From NCBI GenBank assembly GCA_938009235.1, contig CALLIK010000007.1:186001-250000 (forward strand): a DNA stretch of 64,000 nt, written 5' to 3'. Position numbers and translations under genes: made by a program. This stretch comes from an uncultured Caulobacterales bacterium (GTDB taxonomy: Bacteria; Pseudomonadota; Alphaproteobacteria; Caulobacterales; Maricaulaceae). Of the stretch, positions 1 to 9,144 are shown one piece after another (position 1 is the first letter of the stretch; every line of letters starts with the position of its first letter). The notes under the pieces are model-generated. The model was given only the letters and a program-made list of their open reading frames with translations, did not search any database and was not told the origin of the DNA.

Positions 1-432
1 GGCCAGAAAGCCGTCTAATGTTGCCGCATCACCAGAGCCGCCAGACTCAATTGCTAACACAGCTTGTAATCGTGCTGCCTCATAGGCTTGAGCGCCTTCA
101 GCACCATTAGCCTGCGGTGGTACGCCGCCCGACAGCAAGACCGTCCGCACAATGTTGCGAATAATTGGATCTGTGTTCTTCAACGGGGCCGTCGACAATA
201 ATTGCGCTGCGCGTGACGCGCTTGTGCCTTGCCAAAGACCTGCATCCAAGGCGCCGTTTTTAAGCATCCCTGCGTCAAAGTCTTGCGCTGCGCCTAATGT
301 CTCAGTTTCAATTTGAGCGGGACCAGACAGGCCATAATCTTGAACTTGCGCCATAACGGGAGCCGCCACCGCAAGCGAAAGGCACATTGCGACTAAACCA
401 ACACGGGCCAATAGAGTTGACTGTGCGTTCAT
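1..432 (-). CDS. Secreted hypothetical protein, 3' part outside the window
   Basis: The reading frame starts at the ATG at 432 and runs open to the window edge, giving 144 residues without a stop. The first 29 residues look like a Sec signal peptide: a hydrophobic stretch (residues 11-25) followed by PVMAQ, with likely cleavage after VMA. The mature part is rich in Ala, Gly and Gln and has no motif I recognise. The start overlaps the stop of the small membrane protein upstream (ATGA at 429-432), which suggests translational coupling in a two-gene unit. Function unknown; export to the periplasm or outer membrane is inferred from the signal peptide only. Confidence 0.6.
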   Translation of the reverse strand, partial: MNAQSTLLARVGLVAMCLSLAVAAPVMAQVQDYGLSGPAQIETETLGAAQDFDAGMLKNGALDAGLWQGTSASRAAQLLSTAPLKNTDPIIRNIVRTVLLSGGVPPQANGAEGAQAYEAARLQAVLAIESGGSGDAATLDGFLA

Positions 433-563
433 AGCTGAGCGCTCACATCAATAGTACGAACATCAGTTGGGGCTTTGGAATCAGATGCGCCTGATAAAGC
501 CCACATAAAAAGCCCGATAAGGACAACCACTGTAACGGCGGCATAAAATCCGGTCTTTTTCAT
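429..563 (-). CDS. Small single-pass membrane protein, 44 aa
   Basis: I take the start as the ATG at 563, which gives MKKTGFYAAVTVV followed by a hydrophobic helix (about residues 6-22) and a short polar tail. A GTG at 617 in the same frame would add 18 basic residues, but the shorter form has the usual layout of a small inner-membrane protein. A purine-rich GAAGAGA lies upstream of the ATG. The stop overlaps the start of the following secreted protein by four bases, so the two are probably one transcript. I do not recognise a family and no function can be assigned. Confidence 0.55.
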   Translation of the reverse strand: MKKTGFYAAVTVVVLIGLFMWALSGASDSKAPTDVRTIDVSAQL

Positions 564-679
564 ATCTATTCTCTTCGCTTTACGTCCAAAGACGGCGTGT
601 TTTACCCGTTGGCCCACTATGAAGGCACGTCATTTACACTCAGTTAACCACAACAAACTCAATCGTGACTCGTTATTGG

Positions 680-708
680 TTGAGATATCAGTCGATTGTG
701 ACCATATT
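680..708 (+). promoter_or_regulatory. Candidate sigma-70-type promoter for aroK-aroB
   Basis: TTGAGA (680-685) and CATATT (703-708) are separated by 17 bases in the 190-bp gap upstream of aroK. The match to the consensus is moderate. It is the best candidate I see for starting the aroK-aroB-CBS transcript, leaving a leader of roughly 95 bases. Confidence 0.35.
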
Positions 709-809
709 GCGGTCTAAGAAACGCAATCGCCAAGCTTAAACTTCAGTGTGACAACACCCACATCAAAGCTCCGCAGCGACATGCACACACAGAATATGAA
801 AGCGCGCTC

Positions 810-1397
810 ATGCCGCTGCAAATAGAAAAGCCCATTGCCCTCGTTGGTTTGATGGGCGTAGGTAAAACAACCGTCGGACGGCGGTTGGCGAAACGACTCG
901 ATCGTGGATTCGATGACAGTGATGATGCCATTGAGCTAGCGTCTGGTCGCTCAGTCGCAGGGTATTTCGAAGACCACGGAGAAGAGGCGTTTCGCGAGGG
1001 TGAGTTTCGCGTGGTTAAACGCCTGCTAGAGGTTGACCCTCCCCTGATCATCGCGACAGGCGGCGGTGCCTTTATTCATCCCGCCACACGTGAAATCCTG
1101 TTGAAGCAAGCCATTGTTGTTTGGTTAAAAGGTGATCTGGAAACATTAGTTGAACGCGTATCAAGAAATGATAATCGCCCACTTCTTCGCGGTGTCGACA
1201 AACGCGTGAAGATGCGAGAGTTAATGGAAGCACGTCATCCGATCTATGCGCAGGCACACATCAAAATGAAAATTGCACGCGGGCCGCATTTACGGACCGT
1301 AAATCGGGTTTTACGTGCCCTCAAAGCCTATGACCCTAAGCTTGCAAATGTTGCATCTGATATGAAATCCAACAGAACATCCAATCTAAAAACATGA
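810..1397 (+). CDS. aroK: Shikimate kinase
   Basis: Cytoplasmic kinase that phosphorylates shikimate at the 3-hydroxyl with ATP, the fifth step of the chorismate pathway. The P-loop GLMGVGKT is at residues 13-20. DSDDAIE (about 36-42) carries the Asp pair that binds shikimate and magnesium, ATGGGAF (about 81-87) is the shikimate-binding glycine motif, and the basic lid segment NDNRPLL follows. At 195 residues it is slightly longer than the usual 170-180, the excess being a polar C-terminal tail of about 25 residues with no visible motif. The stop overlaps the aroB start (ATGA), the classical aroK-aroB coupling. Confidence 0.95.
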   Translation: MPLQIEKPIALVGLMGVGKTTVGRRLAKRLDRGFDDSDDAIELASGRSVAGYFEDHGEEAFREGEFRVVKRLLEVDPPLIIATGGGAFIHPATREILLKQAIVVWLKGDLETLVERVSRNDNRPLLRGVDKRVKMRELMEARHPIYAQAHIKMKIARGPHLRTVNRVLRALKAYDPKLANVASDMKSNRTSNLKT

Positions 1398-2512
1398 CAC
1401 ATTTAATGGCTGAAACGTTTACTGTTGCCCTTGCTGAACGCAGTTACAATATTGAAATCGGACCCGGCGTTCTGCAAACGCTTGGGGACCGCGTAAACGA
1501 CATCGCGCCAAAGGCGCGCATCGCAGTCATTATGGACGCGACAGTGCAAGCCCTTCACGGGGTAGCCATAGAGAAGGCACTCTCGCAACACGACACGCAT
1601 TTGATCGTTAGGCCGGAAGGCGAATCCCAGAAGTCATTAGTTAATCTGGAAGAGATTTTAGACAGCCTCTTCCAAGCCGAATTCAGTCGATCTGATATTG
1701 TCATCACCTTTGGCGGCGGCGTCATTGGTGATCTAGGCGGATTTGCAGCTTCAATTTACAAGCGCGGTATGCCGTTCATCCAAGTCCCCACAACCTTGCT
1801 CGCGCAAGTCGATAGTTCTGTCGGGGGTAAGACCGCCATTAACAATAAATATGGTAAAAATCTTGTTGGGGCCTTTTATCAACCGAAGCTCGTTCTGACA
1901 GATACAGATTTATTGAAGACGCTGCCTGTACGAGAATTAAAAGCTGGCTATGCTGAAATATTGAAATATGGCCTATTAGGGGACGCCGCTTTTTTCGACA
2001 AACTTGAGGCAGGATTAGGAGCTGACCTTTTGGCACTCAATGAAGCTGCCCTAATCGAAGCCATCCGTATATCCTGCGAAACCAAAGCCAACATTGTGGC
2101 GCAAGACGAGCGCGAAGGCGGCGTGCGAGCTTTGCTGAATCTTGGGCATACATTTGGTCATGCTTTAGAACTGCAAGCTGGATATGACGGTGACCTGCTA
2201 CATGGCGAAGCCGTGAGCGTAGGTATGGAAATGGCCTTTCGTTTTGCCGTCGAACAAGGTCTTTGCCGCGCCTCGGATGCCGAACGTCTCTCCGCACATT
2301 TGACAGCAACCAACATGCCGCGCATTTCAGACATGGCGCATCTTATGACAGACCCGAATGCACTGTTGTCGCATATGGGCCAAGACAAGAAAAATGAGAG
2401 TGGGCATTTGACCCTGATTTTACCGCGTAAGATCGGCGATACATATATCGAAAAACGCGCCAACCGCGGCGCTGTTCTTCGCTTTTTAACGCAATTGAGG
2501 GATAAGGCTTAA
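1394..2512 (+). CDS. aroB: 3-dehydroquinate synthase
   Basis: Converts DAHP to 3-dehydroquinate, the second step of the shikimate pathway, using NAD and a divalent metal. The family signature GGGVIGDLGGF is near residues 108-118 and the metal-ligand region LLNLGHTFGHALE and HGEAVSVGM lie further on. The length (372 aa) is normal. The first ATG overlaps the aroK stop; a second ATG four codons later (1406) gives MAETFTVAL and is an equally good start. The stop codon shares one base with the start of the CBS-domain gene downstream, so the three genes form a tight operon. Confidence 0.95.
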   Translation: MTHLMAETFTVALAERSYNIEIGPGVLQTLGDRVNDIAPKARIAVIMDATVQALHGVAIEKALSQHDTHLIVRPEGESQKSLVNLEEILDSLFQAEFSRSDIVITFGGGVIGDLGGFAASIYKRGMPFIQVPTTLLAQVDSSVGGKTAINNKYGKNLVGAFYQPKLVLTDTDLLKTLPVRELKAGYAEILKYGLLGDAAFFDKLEAGLGADLLALNEAALIEAIRISCETKANIVAQDEREGGVRALLNLGHTFGHALELQAGYDGDLLHGEAVSVGMEMAFRFAVEQGLCRASDAERLSAHLTATNMPRISDMAHLMTDPNALLSHMGQDKKNESGHLTLILPRKIGDTYIEKRANRGAVLRFLTQLRDKA

Positions 2513-3819
2513 TGGCTGCGTTTCTAGACACACAAAATTTAATCTTGGCGGGCGTAATTTTCTGCCTGCTTTTCCTGTCGAGTTTTTTCTCCTCTAGCGA
2601 AACAGCCCTGACTGCTGCGTCGCGTGTGCGTATGCATGCCGCAGAGAAAGACGGCGATGTACGGGCCACAATCGTTCAGCGCCTGATGAATATGCGGGAA
2701 CGTCTATTAGGTGGGATTTTACTTGGCAATAACCTCGTGAACATCCTCGCGTCTGTATTGACTACGACCTTGTTCACCAATGTATTCGGCGCGAGTGCGA
2801 CAGCCTTGGCGGCGGCGACCGCTGTGATGACAGTCCTAATTTTAGTCTTCGCCGAAGTTCTTCCAAAGACTTATGCTATTTCGCAACCTGATAAATGGGC
2901 GCTGACGGTTGCGCGTCCGATCAATGTCATCGTGAAACTCCTCAGCCCTATCGTGTCCGTCGTGCAAATCATCGTCAATGGCGTACTCCGCATTTTCGGC
3001 GTCGATACAATCGCGAGTGCTTGGACGGCGGCGGATGATATTAAGGGCGCGGTTGATCTGCATCTTCAAGAAGGCGGCGTTGCTAAACGCGCGCGAGACC
3101 AAATCTATGGCGTTTTAGAAATTGGTGAACTCTCACTTGAAGAAGTCATGACGCATCGTCGTAATATCGCGATGATAGATGCAGACGCGCCGCCAGAGCA
3201 AATTGTTAAAGAGGCCATTGCGTGTGGTCATTCCCGCATTCCATTGTTTCGCGAAGACACGGATAATGTGATCGGTATCTTGCACATAAAAGACCTGCTC
3301 AAAGCCGTCACAAAATCCAATGGGTCTATGGACACTTTGGATATTAAAAAAATCGCGCGCGCACCGTGGTTTGTTCCAGAAACAACAAGTGCCGTAAAAC
3401 AGCTTCGTGCGTTCCAGCAAAAGCGCGAGCATTTTGCACTCGTCGTTGATGAGTACGGCTCTCTGATGGGTGTTGTCTCCCTCGAAGATATTTTGGAAGA
3501 AATTGTTGGCGACATTCAAGACGAATATGACGAAGAATTAGAAGGCGTGAACCGCGCTAAAGACGGGAGTGCAATTGTGCGCGGGGATGTTGCCATTCGT
3601 GATCTCAACCGCGCGATGGATTGGAAACTGCCAGATGATGAAGGCCCAGTCACGATTGCAGGTCTTGTTATTCATGAGAGCCAAACAATTCCAAATACGG
3701 GTCAAGTCTTTGCCTATCACGGCTATCGGTTCGAAATTCTATCCAAGCAGCGCAATCAGATCAAAAGCCTACGCGTTGAAAAAACCTTCCAGCGCGACAT
3801 GCGAGCTGAGCGGACCTAG
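2512..3819 (+). CDS. CNNM/CorC-type hemolysin-family membrane protein (DUF21 and CBS pair)
   Basis: Inner-membrane protein of the CNNM/HlyC-CorC family, whose members are linked to magnesium or cobalt efflux and homeostasis. The N-terminal part (about residues 1-190) has several hydrophobic segments and the DUF21 hallmark SSFFSSSETALTAASRVRM. A tandem CBS domain follows (about 200-345, including HSRIPLFREDTDNVIGILHIKDLL and FALVVDEYGSLMGVVSLEDILEEIVG), then a C-terminal CorC_HlyC domain (about 350-430). The start shares one base with the aroB stop. The end overlaps the convergent LRAT gene by four bases. Transport substrate is inferred from the family, not shown here. Confidence 0.88.
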   Translation: MAAFLDTQNLILAGVIFCLLFLSSFFSSSETALTAASRVRMHAAEKDGDVRATIVQRLMNMRERLLGGILLGNNLVNILASVLTTTLFTNVFGASATALAAATAVMTVLILVFAEVLPKTYAISQPDKWALTVARPINVIVKLLSPIVSVVQIIVNGVLRIFGVDTIASAWTAADDIKGAVDLHLQEGGVAKRARDQIYGVLEIGELSLEEVMTHRRNIAMIDADAPPEQIVKEAIACGHSRIPLFREDTDNVIGILHIKDLLKAVTKSNGSMDTLDIKKIARAPWFVPETTSAVKQLRAFQQKREHFALVVDEYGSLMGVVSLEDILEEIVGDIQDEYDEELEGVNRAKDGSAIVRGDVAIRDLNRAMDWKLPDDEGPVTIAGLVIHESQTIPNTGQVFAYHGYRFEILSKQRNQIKSLRVEKTFQRDMRAERT

Positions 3820-4181
3820 TGACGCCCAAGATCAAGTGGACCTAATTGTCCACTACGGGCTTTCCCAGAAACAACCCAATTTACAAAATGCTCGCAATTA
3901 CGCGTCAGCACACCATAGCGTTGCCCGACTTTACCTCGAGCGCGTACAACTATTTCTGACCCAGAGAGCGGGCATTGATGCTCAATCCTTCGGATCGGTT
4001 TTCCGCGCGCAAATTGCGTTTCTGACGTTTCCAACACCTGCCCATATCGGCGTGACGCATGGATTACTGTTCCATAGCCCGTCGCAATGCCCACATGACG
4101 AATGACGCCATAAACATCCGTTTCTAGTATTGTCCCCGCAGCGTGCAGGATGGCAACTTTCTCATAATCGTATCGGCTCAT
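3816..4181 (-). CDS. LRAT-domain (NlpC/P60-like) protein
   Basis: A 121-residue protein with the layout of the lecithin:retinol acyltransferase-like papain fold. HVGIATG contains the probable catalytic His29, VIHAS gives a second His (41), and the hallmark NCEHFV places the nucleophile Cys at residue 96. Bacterial members are acyltransferase- or amidase-like enzymes, mostly uncharacterised, so the substrate cannot be named. No signal peptide or membrane segment is visible, suggesting a cytoplasmic protein. It faces the CBS-domain gene and their stop codons overlap. Confidence 0.75.
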   Translation of the reverse strand: MSRYDYEKVAILHAAGTILETDVYGVIRHVGIATGYGTVIHASRRYGQVLETSETQFARGKPIRRIEHQCPLSGSEIVVRARGKVGQRYGVLTRNCEHFVNWVVSGKARSGQLGPLDLGRH

Positions 4182-4306
4182 AGATTAAATATAGGGCCTT
4201 TATTCCAAAATACAAAATCACGTAGATGTTAGCGTAGTTTGAAACGATCTAAACGTGTCGCAGTGACTTAGCGTTATGCAGTTAGCACCGCCCTCACCTT
4301 CAAGCC

Positions 4307-5194
4307 TTAAACCGGCCAATTCTTTTGTAAGTTACTTATCATGAAGTCTGTGAATTTTGCGACGCGTATAGTTAGATGTTTCCCCGCCGGACGAATGAGA
4401 TTTACATCAAAGCTTACGTTGGAATCGTCCTCCAAAATCGAAACAACTGTGCCTAGGTCTAAGTCTGCTTGAAATACAAATTTTGGAAAATACCCTATTC
4501 CAACACCCGCACATACAAGCCCGCGTAAGCTATTCGCACATGATGTTTGCACCATTCCCTTTGCTGGAAATACGTATCGAACCCCGTCCTTTAAAAAGTT
4601 CCAACCTGGAATTGATCCAAATATCAAACAATTATGGTCTTCCAAATCCTCTAATACCTTCGGTACGCCATGAGTTTCTAAATACTCAGGCGTTGCGCAT
4701 ACAACCATTTTCAATGATCCAATCTTTCGCATGAGTAGAGCACTATCTTTAATGTCACCCAGTCTAAACGCGACATCGACACCATCCGCGACCAGATCAA
4801 CGGCTTGTTCTGTTAATTTAATGTCGAAAGACACATCAGGGTGCATCTTCATAAATTCAACAATCAAGGGCTGGAGTATAAGTGTTCCATAAAGGGTAGG
4901 AGCGGTCAGACGTATTAGGCCTGACATGCCTCGGCCCTTACCTCGCATATCATCTTCTAGGGTATTGATGTCCGAGAGGACGCGCGTGCACTGCTCATAG
5001 TAAGCTTGCCCAGCCGTAGTTAACAAAAAGGACCTAGAATCACGATTGACGAGTAACAAGCCAAGATAAGCCTCAAGGCTCGAAACAGCTTGGCTAACGG
5101 TTGATTTTGAGAGCGACAATATACGAGACGCACGCGTAAATTGACCCGCCTCAACGACCGACACGAAAATTTCCATGTGCCGTAATCGATCCAT
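4307..5194 (-). CDS. LysR-family transcriptional regulator
   Basis: A 295-residue DNA-binding regulator of normal LysR length. The N-terminal winged helix-turn-helix covers about residues 1-60 (MDRLRHMEIFVSVVEAGQFTRASRILSLSKSTVSQAVSSLE, given here in part), followed by a linker helix and a periplasmic-binding-protein-like effector domain to the end. It resembles the subgroup that includes DsdC/AaeR-like regulators of oxidative or aromatic pathways, but the ligand cannot be read. No divergent target gene is adjacent, as only the end of purH lies upstream. A perfect palindrome between its promoter and start suggests autoregulation. Confidence 0.9.
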   Translation of the reverse strand: MDRLRHMEIFVSVVEAGQFTRASRILSLSKSTVSQAVSSLEAYLGLLLVNRDSRSFLLTTAGQAYYEQCTRVLSDINTLEDDMRGKGRGMSGLIRLTAPTLYGTLILQPLIVEFMKMHPDVSFDIKLTEQAVDLVADGVDVAFRLGDIKDSALLMRKIGSLKMVVCATPEYLETHGVPKVLEDLEDHNCLIFGSIPGWNFLKDGVRYVFPAKGMVQTSCANSLRGLVCAGVGIGYFPKFVFQADLDLGTVVSILEDDSNVSFDVNLIRPAGKHLTIRVAKFTDFMISNLQKNWPV

Positions 5195-5225
5195 TTTACA
5201 TTCTACTCTGTCTTAGGTTGTCACT

Positions 5226-5246
5226 CTGTTCGATTTTTTCGAACAG
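5226..5246 (-). promoter_or_regulatory. Palindromic operator, probable LysR autoregulation site
   Basis: CTGTTCGA, five T, TCGAACAG form a perfect inverted repeat with 8-base arms, centred 42 bases before the LysR start. The inner bases fit the T-N11-A LysR box. It sits immediately downstream of a candidate promoter, the position expected for self-repression. Confidence 0.5.
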
Positions 5247-5274
5247 TATGTTTACCTTTATCTACCTTGTTCAA
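5245..5274 (-). promoter_or_regulatory. Candidate promoter of the LysR gene
   Basis: On the minus strand, TTGAAC (5274-5269) and CATACT (5250-5245) are 18 bases apart. The -10 element touches the palindrome at 5226-5246, so a regulator bound there would block RNA polymerase. The 218-bp gap 5195-5412 holds nothing else I can identify. Confidence 0.4.
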
Positions 5275-5412
5275 ATTTATGCAATTGCTACTTTTACCGG
5301 CGGGCTCCCAAGTAGCTCGTAGTCCACTTCCATGCCGCCCCACATTGGTGAGGAAGTGGGCGCTTAAAATCACCCTTCCATCAATCCCCTGTACACCGAA
5401 GGCCTCGCGGGA

Positions 5413-7044
5413 CTAATGCCTAAAGTGACGCATTCCAGTAAACACCATCGCGATGCCTGCTTCGTCGGCAGCAGCGATCACTTCGTCGTCACGGATTGAT
5501 CCACCCGGTTGGATGATAGCCGTTGCACCCGCAGAGGCGGCGGCGAGCATACCGTCAGAGAATGGGAAGAACGCGTCCGAGGCACAAGCACAGCCTTGTG
5601 TTTTCGGTGTGTCCCATCCCGCTGCGGCTTGAGCGTCTTCGGCTTTACGTGCCGCGATACGCGCAGAGTCGATACGGCTCATTTGTCCTGCACCGATACC
5701 CGCCGTTGCCCCGTCTTTGACATAAATGATCGCATTGGATTTGACGTGTTTAGCGACCTTCCATGCCATGCGCAGGTCTGCCATTTCCGCATCTGTCGGC
5801 GCGCGTTTTGTGACGACTTTTAAGTCTGCATCCGCAACATATCCATTATCGCGGTCTTGGACCAAGATGCCGCCCGCGACATTGCGCTGCGTCAGGCTTG
5901 GTGCAGTCACATCTGGCAAAGCGCCCGCAACGAGCAGGCGAAGGTTTTTCTTTTTGCGGAAGACCGCAATCGCATCTTCGTCAGCGCTCGGAGCAATAAC
6001 AACTTCGGTGAAAACTTTGACAATCTCTTTGGCCGTCTTAGCGTCGAGATTTCCGTTCAACGCGACAATGCCGCCAAAGGCTGAAACAGGATCACAGGCC
6101 AAGGCGTTCTTATAGGCCGTAATGAAATCATCTGCGACAGCCAAACCACACGGGTTAGCATGTTTGATAATTGCGACGGCAGGTTTGTCGCCTGCTTCAA
6201 CGGAGCCAAATTCCGCAACAAGCTCATAGGCTGCGTCAGTGTCATTGATGTTGTTATATGACAGGGCTTTGCCCTGGAGTTGCTCTGCCGAAGATACGCC
6301 CGGGCGATTGGATCCATCAGAATAAAACGCCGCTGTTTGATGCGGGTTTTCGCCATAGCGAAGCTCTTGCTTCAAGCTGCCACCTTGGGCGCGGTACGCA
6401 GGCGTTTCTGTGATCTGGCTCGCGAACCAATTTGAGATCGCGGCATCATAGGCCGCCGAGCGTGCATATGTTTTCGCAGCAAGGCTTTGGCGTAGCGTGC
6501 CTGTTGTTTGGCCGTCATTCTTGTCCATATCGGCCAAGACTGCATCCACATCATCTGCGTCTGTACAGACAGCGACATGAGCATGGTTCTTTGCAGCAGC
6601 GCGGATCATCGCAGGTCCGCCAATGTCGATATTCTCGACGCACATCTCATAACTTCCGCCGCCCGCAACAGCCTGCTCAAACGGGTAGAGGTTGACGATC
6701 AGTAGATCGAGCGAGAGAATGCCGTGTTCGTGCATCGCATCTTTATGCGACGCTAAATCACGATCACCAAGCAATCCGCCATGCACCATCGGATGCAATG
6801 TCTTTACGCGGCCATCCATCATTTCAGGAAACTTAGTAAGTTCCGCGACGTCTTTGACGGGAATGCCTGCTGCTGCGATGGCGCGGTGCGTGCCGCCCGT
6901 AGAGACAAGTTTCACGCCGCGATCGTGCAAAGCTTGCGCCTGCCTAATCAAAGCGGATTTATCGGAAACGGAAATGAGGGCGCGGCGAACTGGCGCGAGA
7001 CGTGCGGTATCAAAAGCCGGAAGATCAGGGTTTGGAGCGGGCAT
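5413..7044 (-). CDS. purH: Bifunctional AICAR transformylase / IMP cyclohydrolase
   Basis: Catalyses the last two steps of IMP synthesis: formylation of AICAR with 10-formyl-THF and ring closure to IMP. The N-terminal MGS-like cyclohydrolase domain (about residues 15-160) has ISVSDKSAL and [15 protein letters not shown]. The AICARFT domain follows, with [15 protein letters not shown] and [11 protein letters not shown], and ends in FFPFSDG and PGGSIRDDE. The length (543 aa) is slightly above the usual 515-530. It is the distal gene after rpe, heparinase and CapD on the same strand, 66 bases after CapD. Confidence 0.95.
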   Translation of the reverse strand: MPAPNPDLPAFDTARLAPVRRALISVSDKSALIRQAQALHDRGVKLVSTGGTHRAIAAAGIPVKDVAELTKFPEMMDGRVKTLHPMVHGGLLGDRDLASHKDAMHEHGILSLDLLIVNLYPFEQAVAGGGSYEMCVENIDIGGPAMIRAAAKNHAHVAVCTDADDVDAVLADMDKNDGQTTGTLRQSLAAKTYARSAAYDAAISNWFASQITETPAYRAQGGSLKQELRYGENPHQTAAFYSDGSNRPGVSSAEQLQGKALSYNNINDTDAAYELVAEFGSVEAGDKPAVAIIKHANPCGLAVADDFITAYKNALACDPVSAFGGIVALNGNLDAKTAKEIVKVFTEVVIAPSADEDAIAVFRKKKNLRLLVAGALPDVTAPSLTQRNVAGGILVQDRDNGYVADADLKVVTKRAPTDAEMADLRMAWKVAKHVKSNAIIYVKDGATAGIGAGQMSRIDSARIAARKAEDAQAAAGWDTPKTQGCACASDAFFPFSDGMLAAASAGATAIIQPGGSIRDDEVIAAADEAGIAMVFTGMRHFRH

Positions 7045-7110
7045 GACAAAAGTCCCTTTGACGCAAGAGTGTAAAGTTACATGTTTCTTATCATGATCCA
7101 GACAGGGTTT

Positions 7111-9144
7111 CTACGTCAGGTCGCTTGTGCTTGCGCTGTCATCCACATCATTCGCAACTAAATCGGCATCCGCTACATTTGCAACAATGGCCAATTCAGG
7201 CTCGTCCAACACATGCGCAGGATCATATCCTGGTACGAGTTGTGCAATCGTCTTCCGAATGGCGTCTCTATCGCGGGAGTTCAGGGCGCGGATGAGGCTC
7301 TCTACGCGGCGCAAAACTGACGTAGGGTCTAAAACACCGCCTTTATAAAGTTGGATACCTTCAATTTCTGTCGGTCCCAAATCCTCATCGTCATATGATA
7401 GTAATTCGGTTAGCTTCTCACCTGGGCGGAGGCCTGTATAGCTCACGGCAATATCAACATCAGGTACTTTGCCGCGCAGGCGGATCAGTTGTCTTGCGAG
7501 ACGGCCAATATTTACGGGCTCGCCCATTTCCAGAACATAGATACAACCAGCCGAGTCATGACCATCATCAGCGTTCGAACGGCGCTGTAAACCCAAAGCC
7601 GCTGATTGAAGCACCAAGGCAGCAGCCTCTTCTAGCATCATAAAGTAACGCTCAACTTCGCGGTGGGTCACTGTGACAGGGCCACCCATAGCAATCTGTT
7701 CTTCGAACAAATTCACAACAGATCCATTAGAGGCCAAGACATTTCCGAACCTCACACAAGAGGCTTGTAAATTTGGCGTTATCGCTTGGCGTGACAAGGT
7801 CAGCATTTCAACAATACGTTTTGACGCGCCCATCATATTCACAGGGGCCACCGCTTTATCAGTTGAGATCAAAATAAAATGCTCAACATTGTAGACTGCG
7901 CACATATCCAAAACATTCGATGTCCCCATTACATTTGTACGCAACACTTCGAGTGGGTTTTTTTGGCCCAAAGGTACATGCTTTAGCGCCGCAGCATGTA
8001 AGACGATTTCAGGTTGGTTGACGGCAAAAACTTCGCGCATACGCGGCGCATTTCGCACATCTCCAATAAAAGTTTTCCAAGTTGCTGCGCCATCTTCGTC
8101 GCGAAACGCGTTGAGTTTTTTTTCTAATTCATAAAGATGAAACTCAGAATTATCGACCAATATCAAAGCCTCAGGATTCAATTGCGCGATTTGCCTTGAA
8201 AGCTCTGACCCAATTGACCCGCCTGCGCCCGTCACCAAAACGCGGCGTCCTGAAAAGAGGTCGCGTACAGGTGCTAAATCTAAAATACGCATATCTCGGC
8301 CAATTAAGTCTGCGGCTTCAAACGCGGACAGACCTTGGCCTTGATCCATAGAAAGGCGAGATAATGGCGCGCCAAGTTCTGACGCCATTTTAACTAGTTT
8401 AGCCGTAGCTCGACGATCAGGGTTCGGGTCAACCGCAATAATTTGTAGAGGCTTATCTTGTCGCCCAGATGTCTTTAAGTAAATTTCACGCAAGCTGTCT
8501 GGATCACCAAGCACAGGAACCGACCTAATCGTTCGGCCTTCATATTGGCCAGACGTTTCTATCAATCCAACTGGGTTGAAACCCAAATGCTGATTGTTTG
8601 CTTTGCCGCCCTTACGTGCACGTTCCATCAAATAATTATATAAATGAGGCGCTGGACCAACAAGCAAAGCATCTTGGCCATAAGTAGACCGCGCTCGAAA
8701 CAACGCCCTAAAATCTCCATTTTGGATCAGCATGGCAATCAAGCGTGAGGCTATAATAAACCCGAAAAATAAAGCCGAGAAGTACATCGGCGCAGACCGA
8801 GGAAAATGCGCGCCACGATCAACAAATAAATAAAGTACTAATGGAACAAACATGGCGACGCCGAGAATACCAAAACTAATACGCTTGAAATCATGCAATG
8901 TCGTAAATCGCCAAATCGATCTATCTTGCCGTATGATCACCCAAACAACCAGTGTCGAAGCCGCCGCAATATAAGCGGCTTTATGATCTATGTTCCCTCG
9001 TATAGGCTCATTTAGGAAATCATATCTCCAGCGAATAGCCATCATCATAGACGCCAAAGCAAAGACAACATCTGTTCCGATCAGACCGAAACTACGCCAC
9101 ATTTTAAATCCAGAGGGGTCAGAGGCTTTCATGAGACTCTTCAT
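7111..9144 (-). CDS. CapD/WbpM-type nucleoside-diphosphate-sugar epimerase/dehydratase
   Basis: Membrane-anchored SDR enzyme of the polysaccharide-biosynthesis CapD family (677 aa). The N-terminus has about four transmembrane helices (residues 15-150), followed by a CoA-binding-like Rossmann domain and the catalytic SDR domain. That domain has GAGGSIGSELSRQ for NAD binding, STDKAV, and MGASKR supplying the catalytic Lys of the family's modified triad. Members are UDP-GlcNAc 4,6-dehydratases/5-epimerases feeding capsule, O-antigen or glycan decoration. The start overlaps the heparinase stop by 26 bases; an ATG at 9132 is an alternative. It sits between heparinase and purH, genes that are often near neighbours in alphaproteobacteria. 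Confidence 0.88.
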   Translation of the reverse strand: MKSLMKASDPSGFKMWRSFGLIGTDVVFALASMMMAIRWRYDFLNEPIRGNIDHKAAYIAAASTLVVWVIIRQDRSIWRFTTLHDFKRISFGILGVAMFVPLVLYLFVDRGAHFPRSAPMYFSALFFGFIIASRLIAMLIQNGDFRALFRARSTYGQDALLVGPAPHLYNYLMERARKGGKANNQHLGFNPVGLIETSGQYEGRTIRSVPVLGDPDSLREIYLKTSGRQDKPLQIIAVDPNPDRRATAKLVKMASELGAPLSRLSMDQGQGLSAFEAADLIGRDMRILDLAPVRDLFSGRRVLVTGAGGSIGSELSRQIAQLNPEALILVDNSEFHLYELEKKLNAFRDEDGAATWKTFIGDVRNAPRMREVFAVNQPEIVLHAAALKHVPLGQKNPLEVLRTNVMGTSNVLDMCAVYNVEHFILISTDKAVAPVNMMGASKRIVEMLTLSRQAITPNLQASCVRFGNVLASNGSVVNLFEEQIAMGGPVTVTHREVERYFMMLEEAAALVLQSAALGLQRRSNADDGHDSAGCIYVLEMGEPVNIGRLARQLIRLRGKVPDVDIAVSYTGLRPGEKLTELLSYDDEDLGPTEIEGIQLYKGGVLDPTSVLRRVESLIRALNSRDRDAIRKTIAQLVPGYDPAHVLDEPELAIVANVADADLVANDVDDSASTSDLT

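Noticed and set aside
743-1051. 102-codon minus-strand frame across aroK
   Set aside because: It lies wholly across aroK, whose motifs are intact, and its composition is that of a shadow frame.
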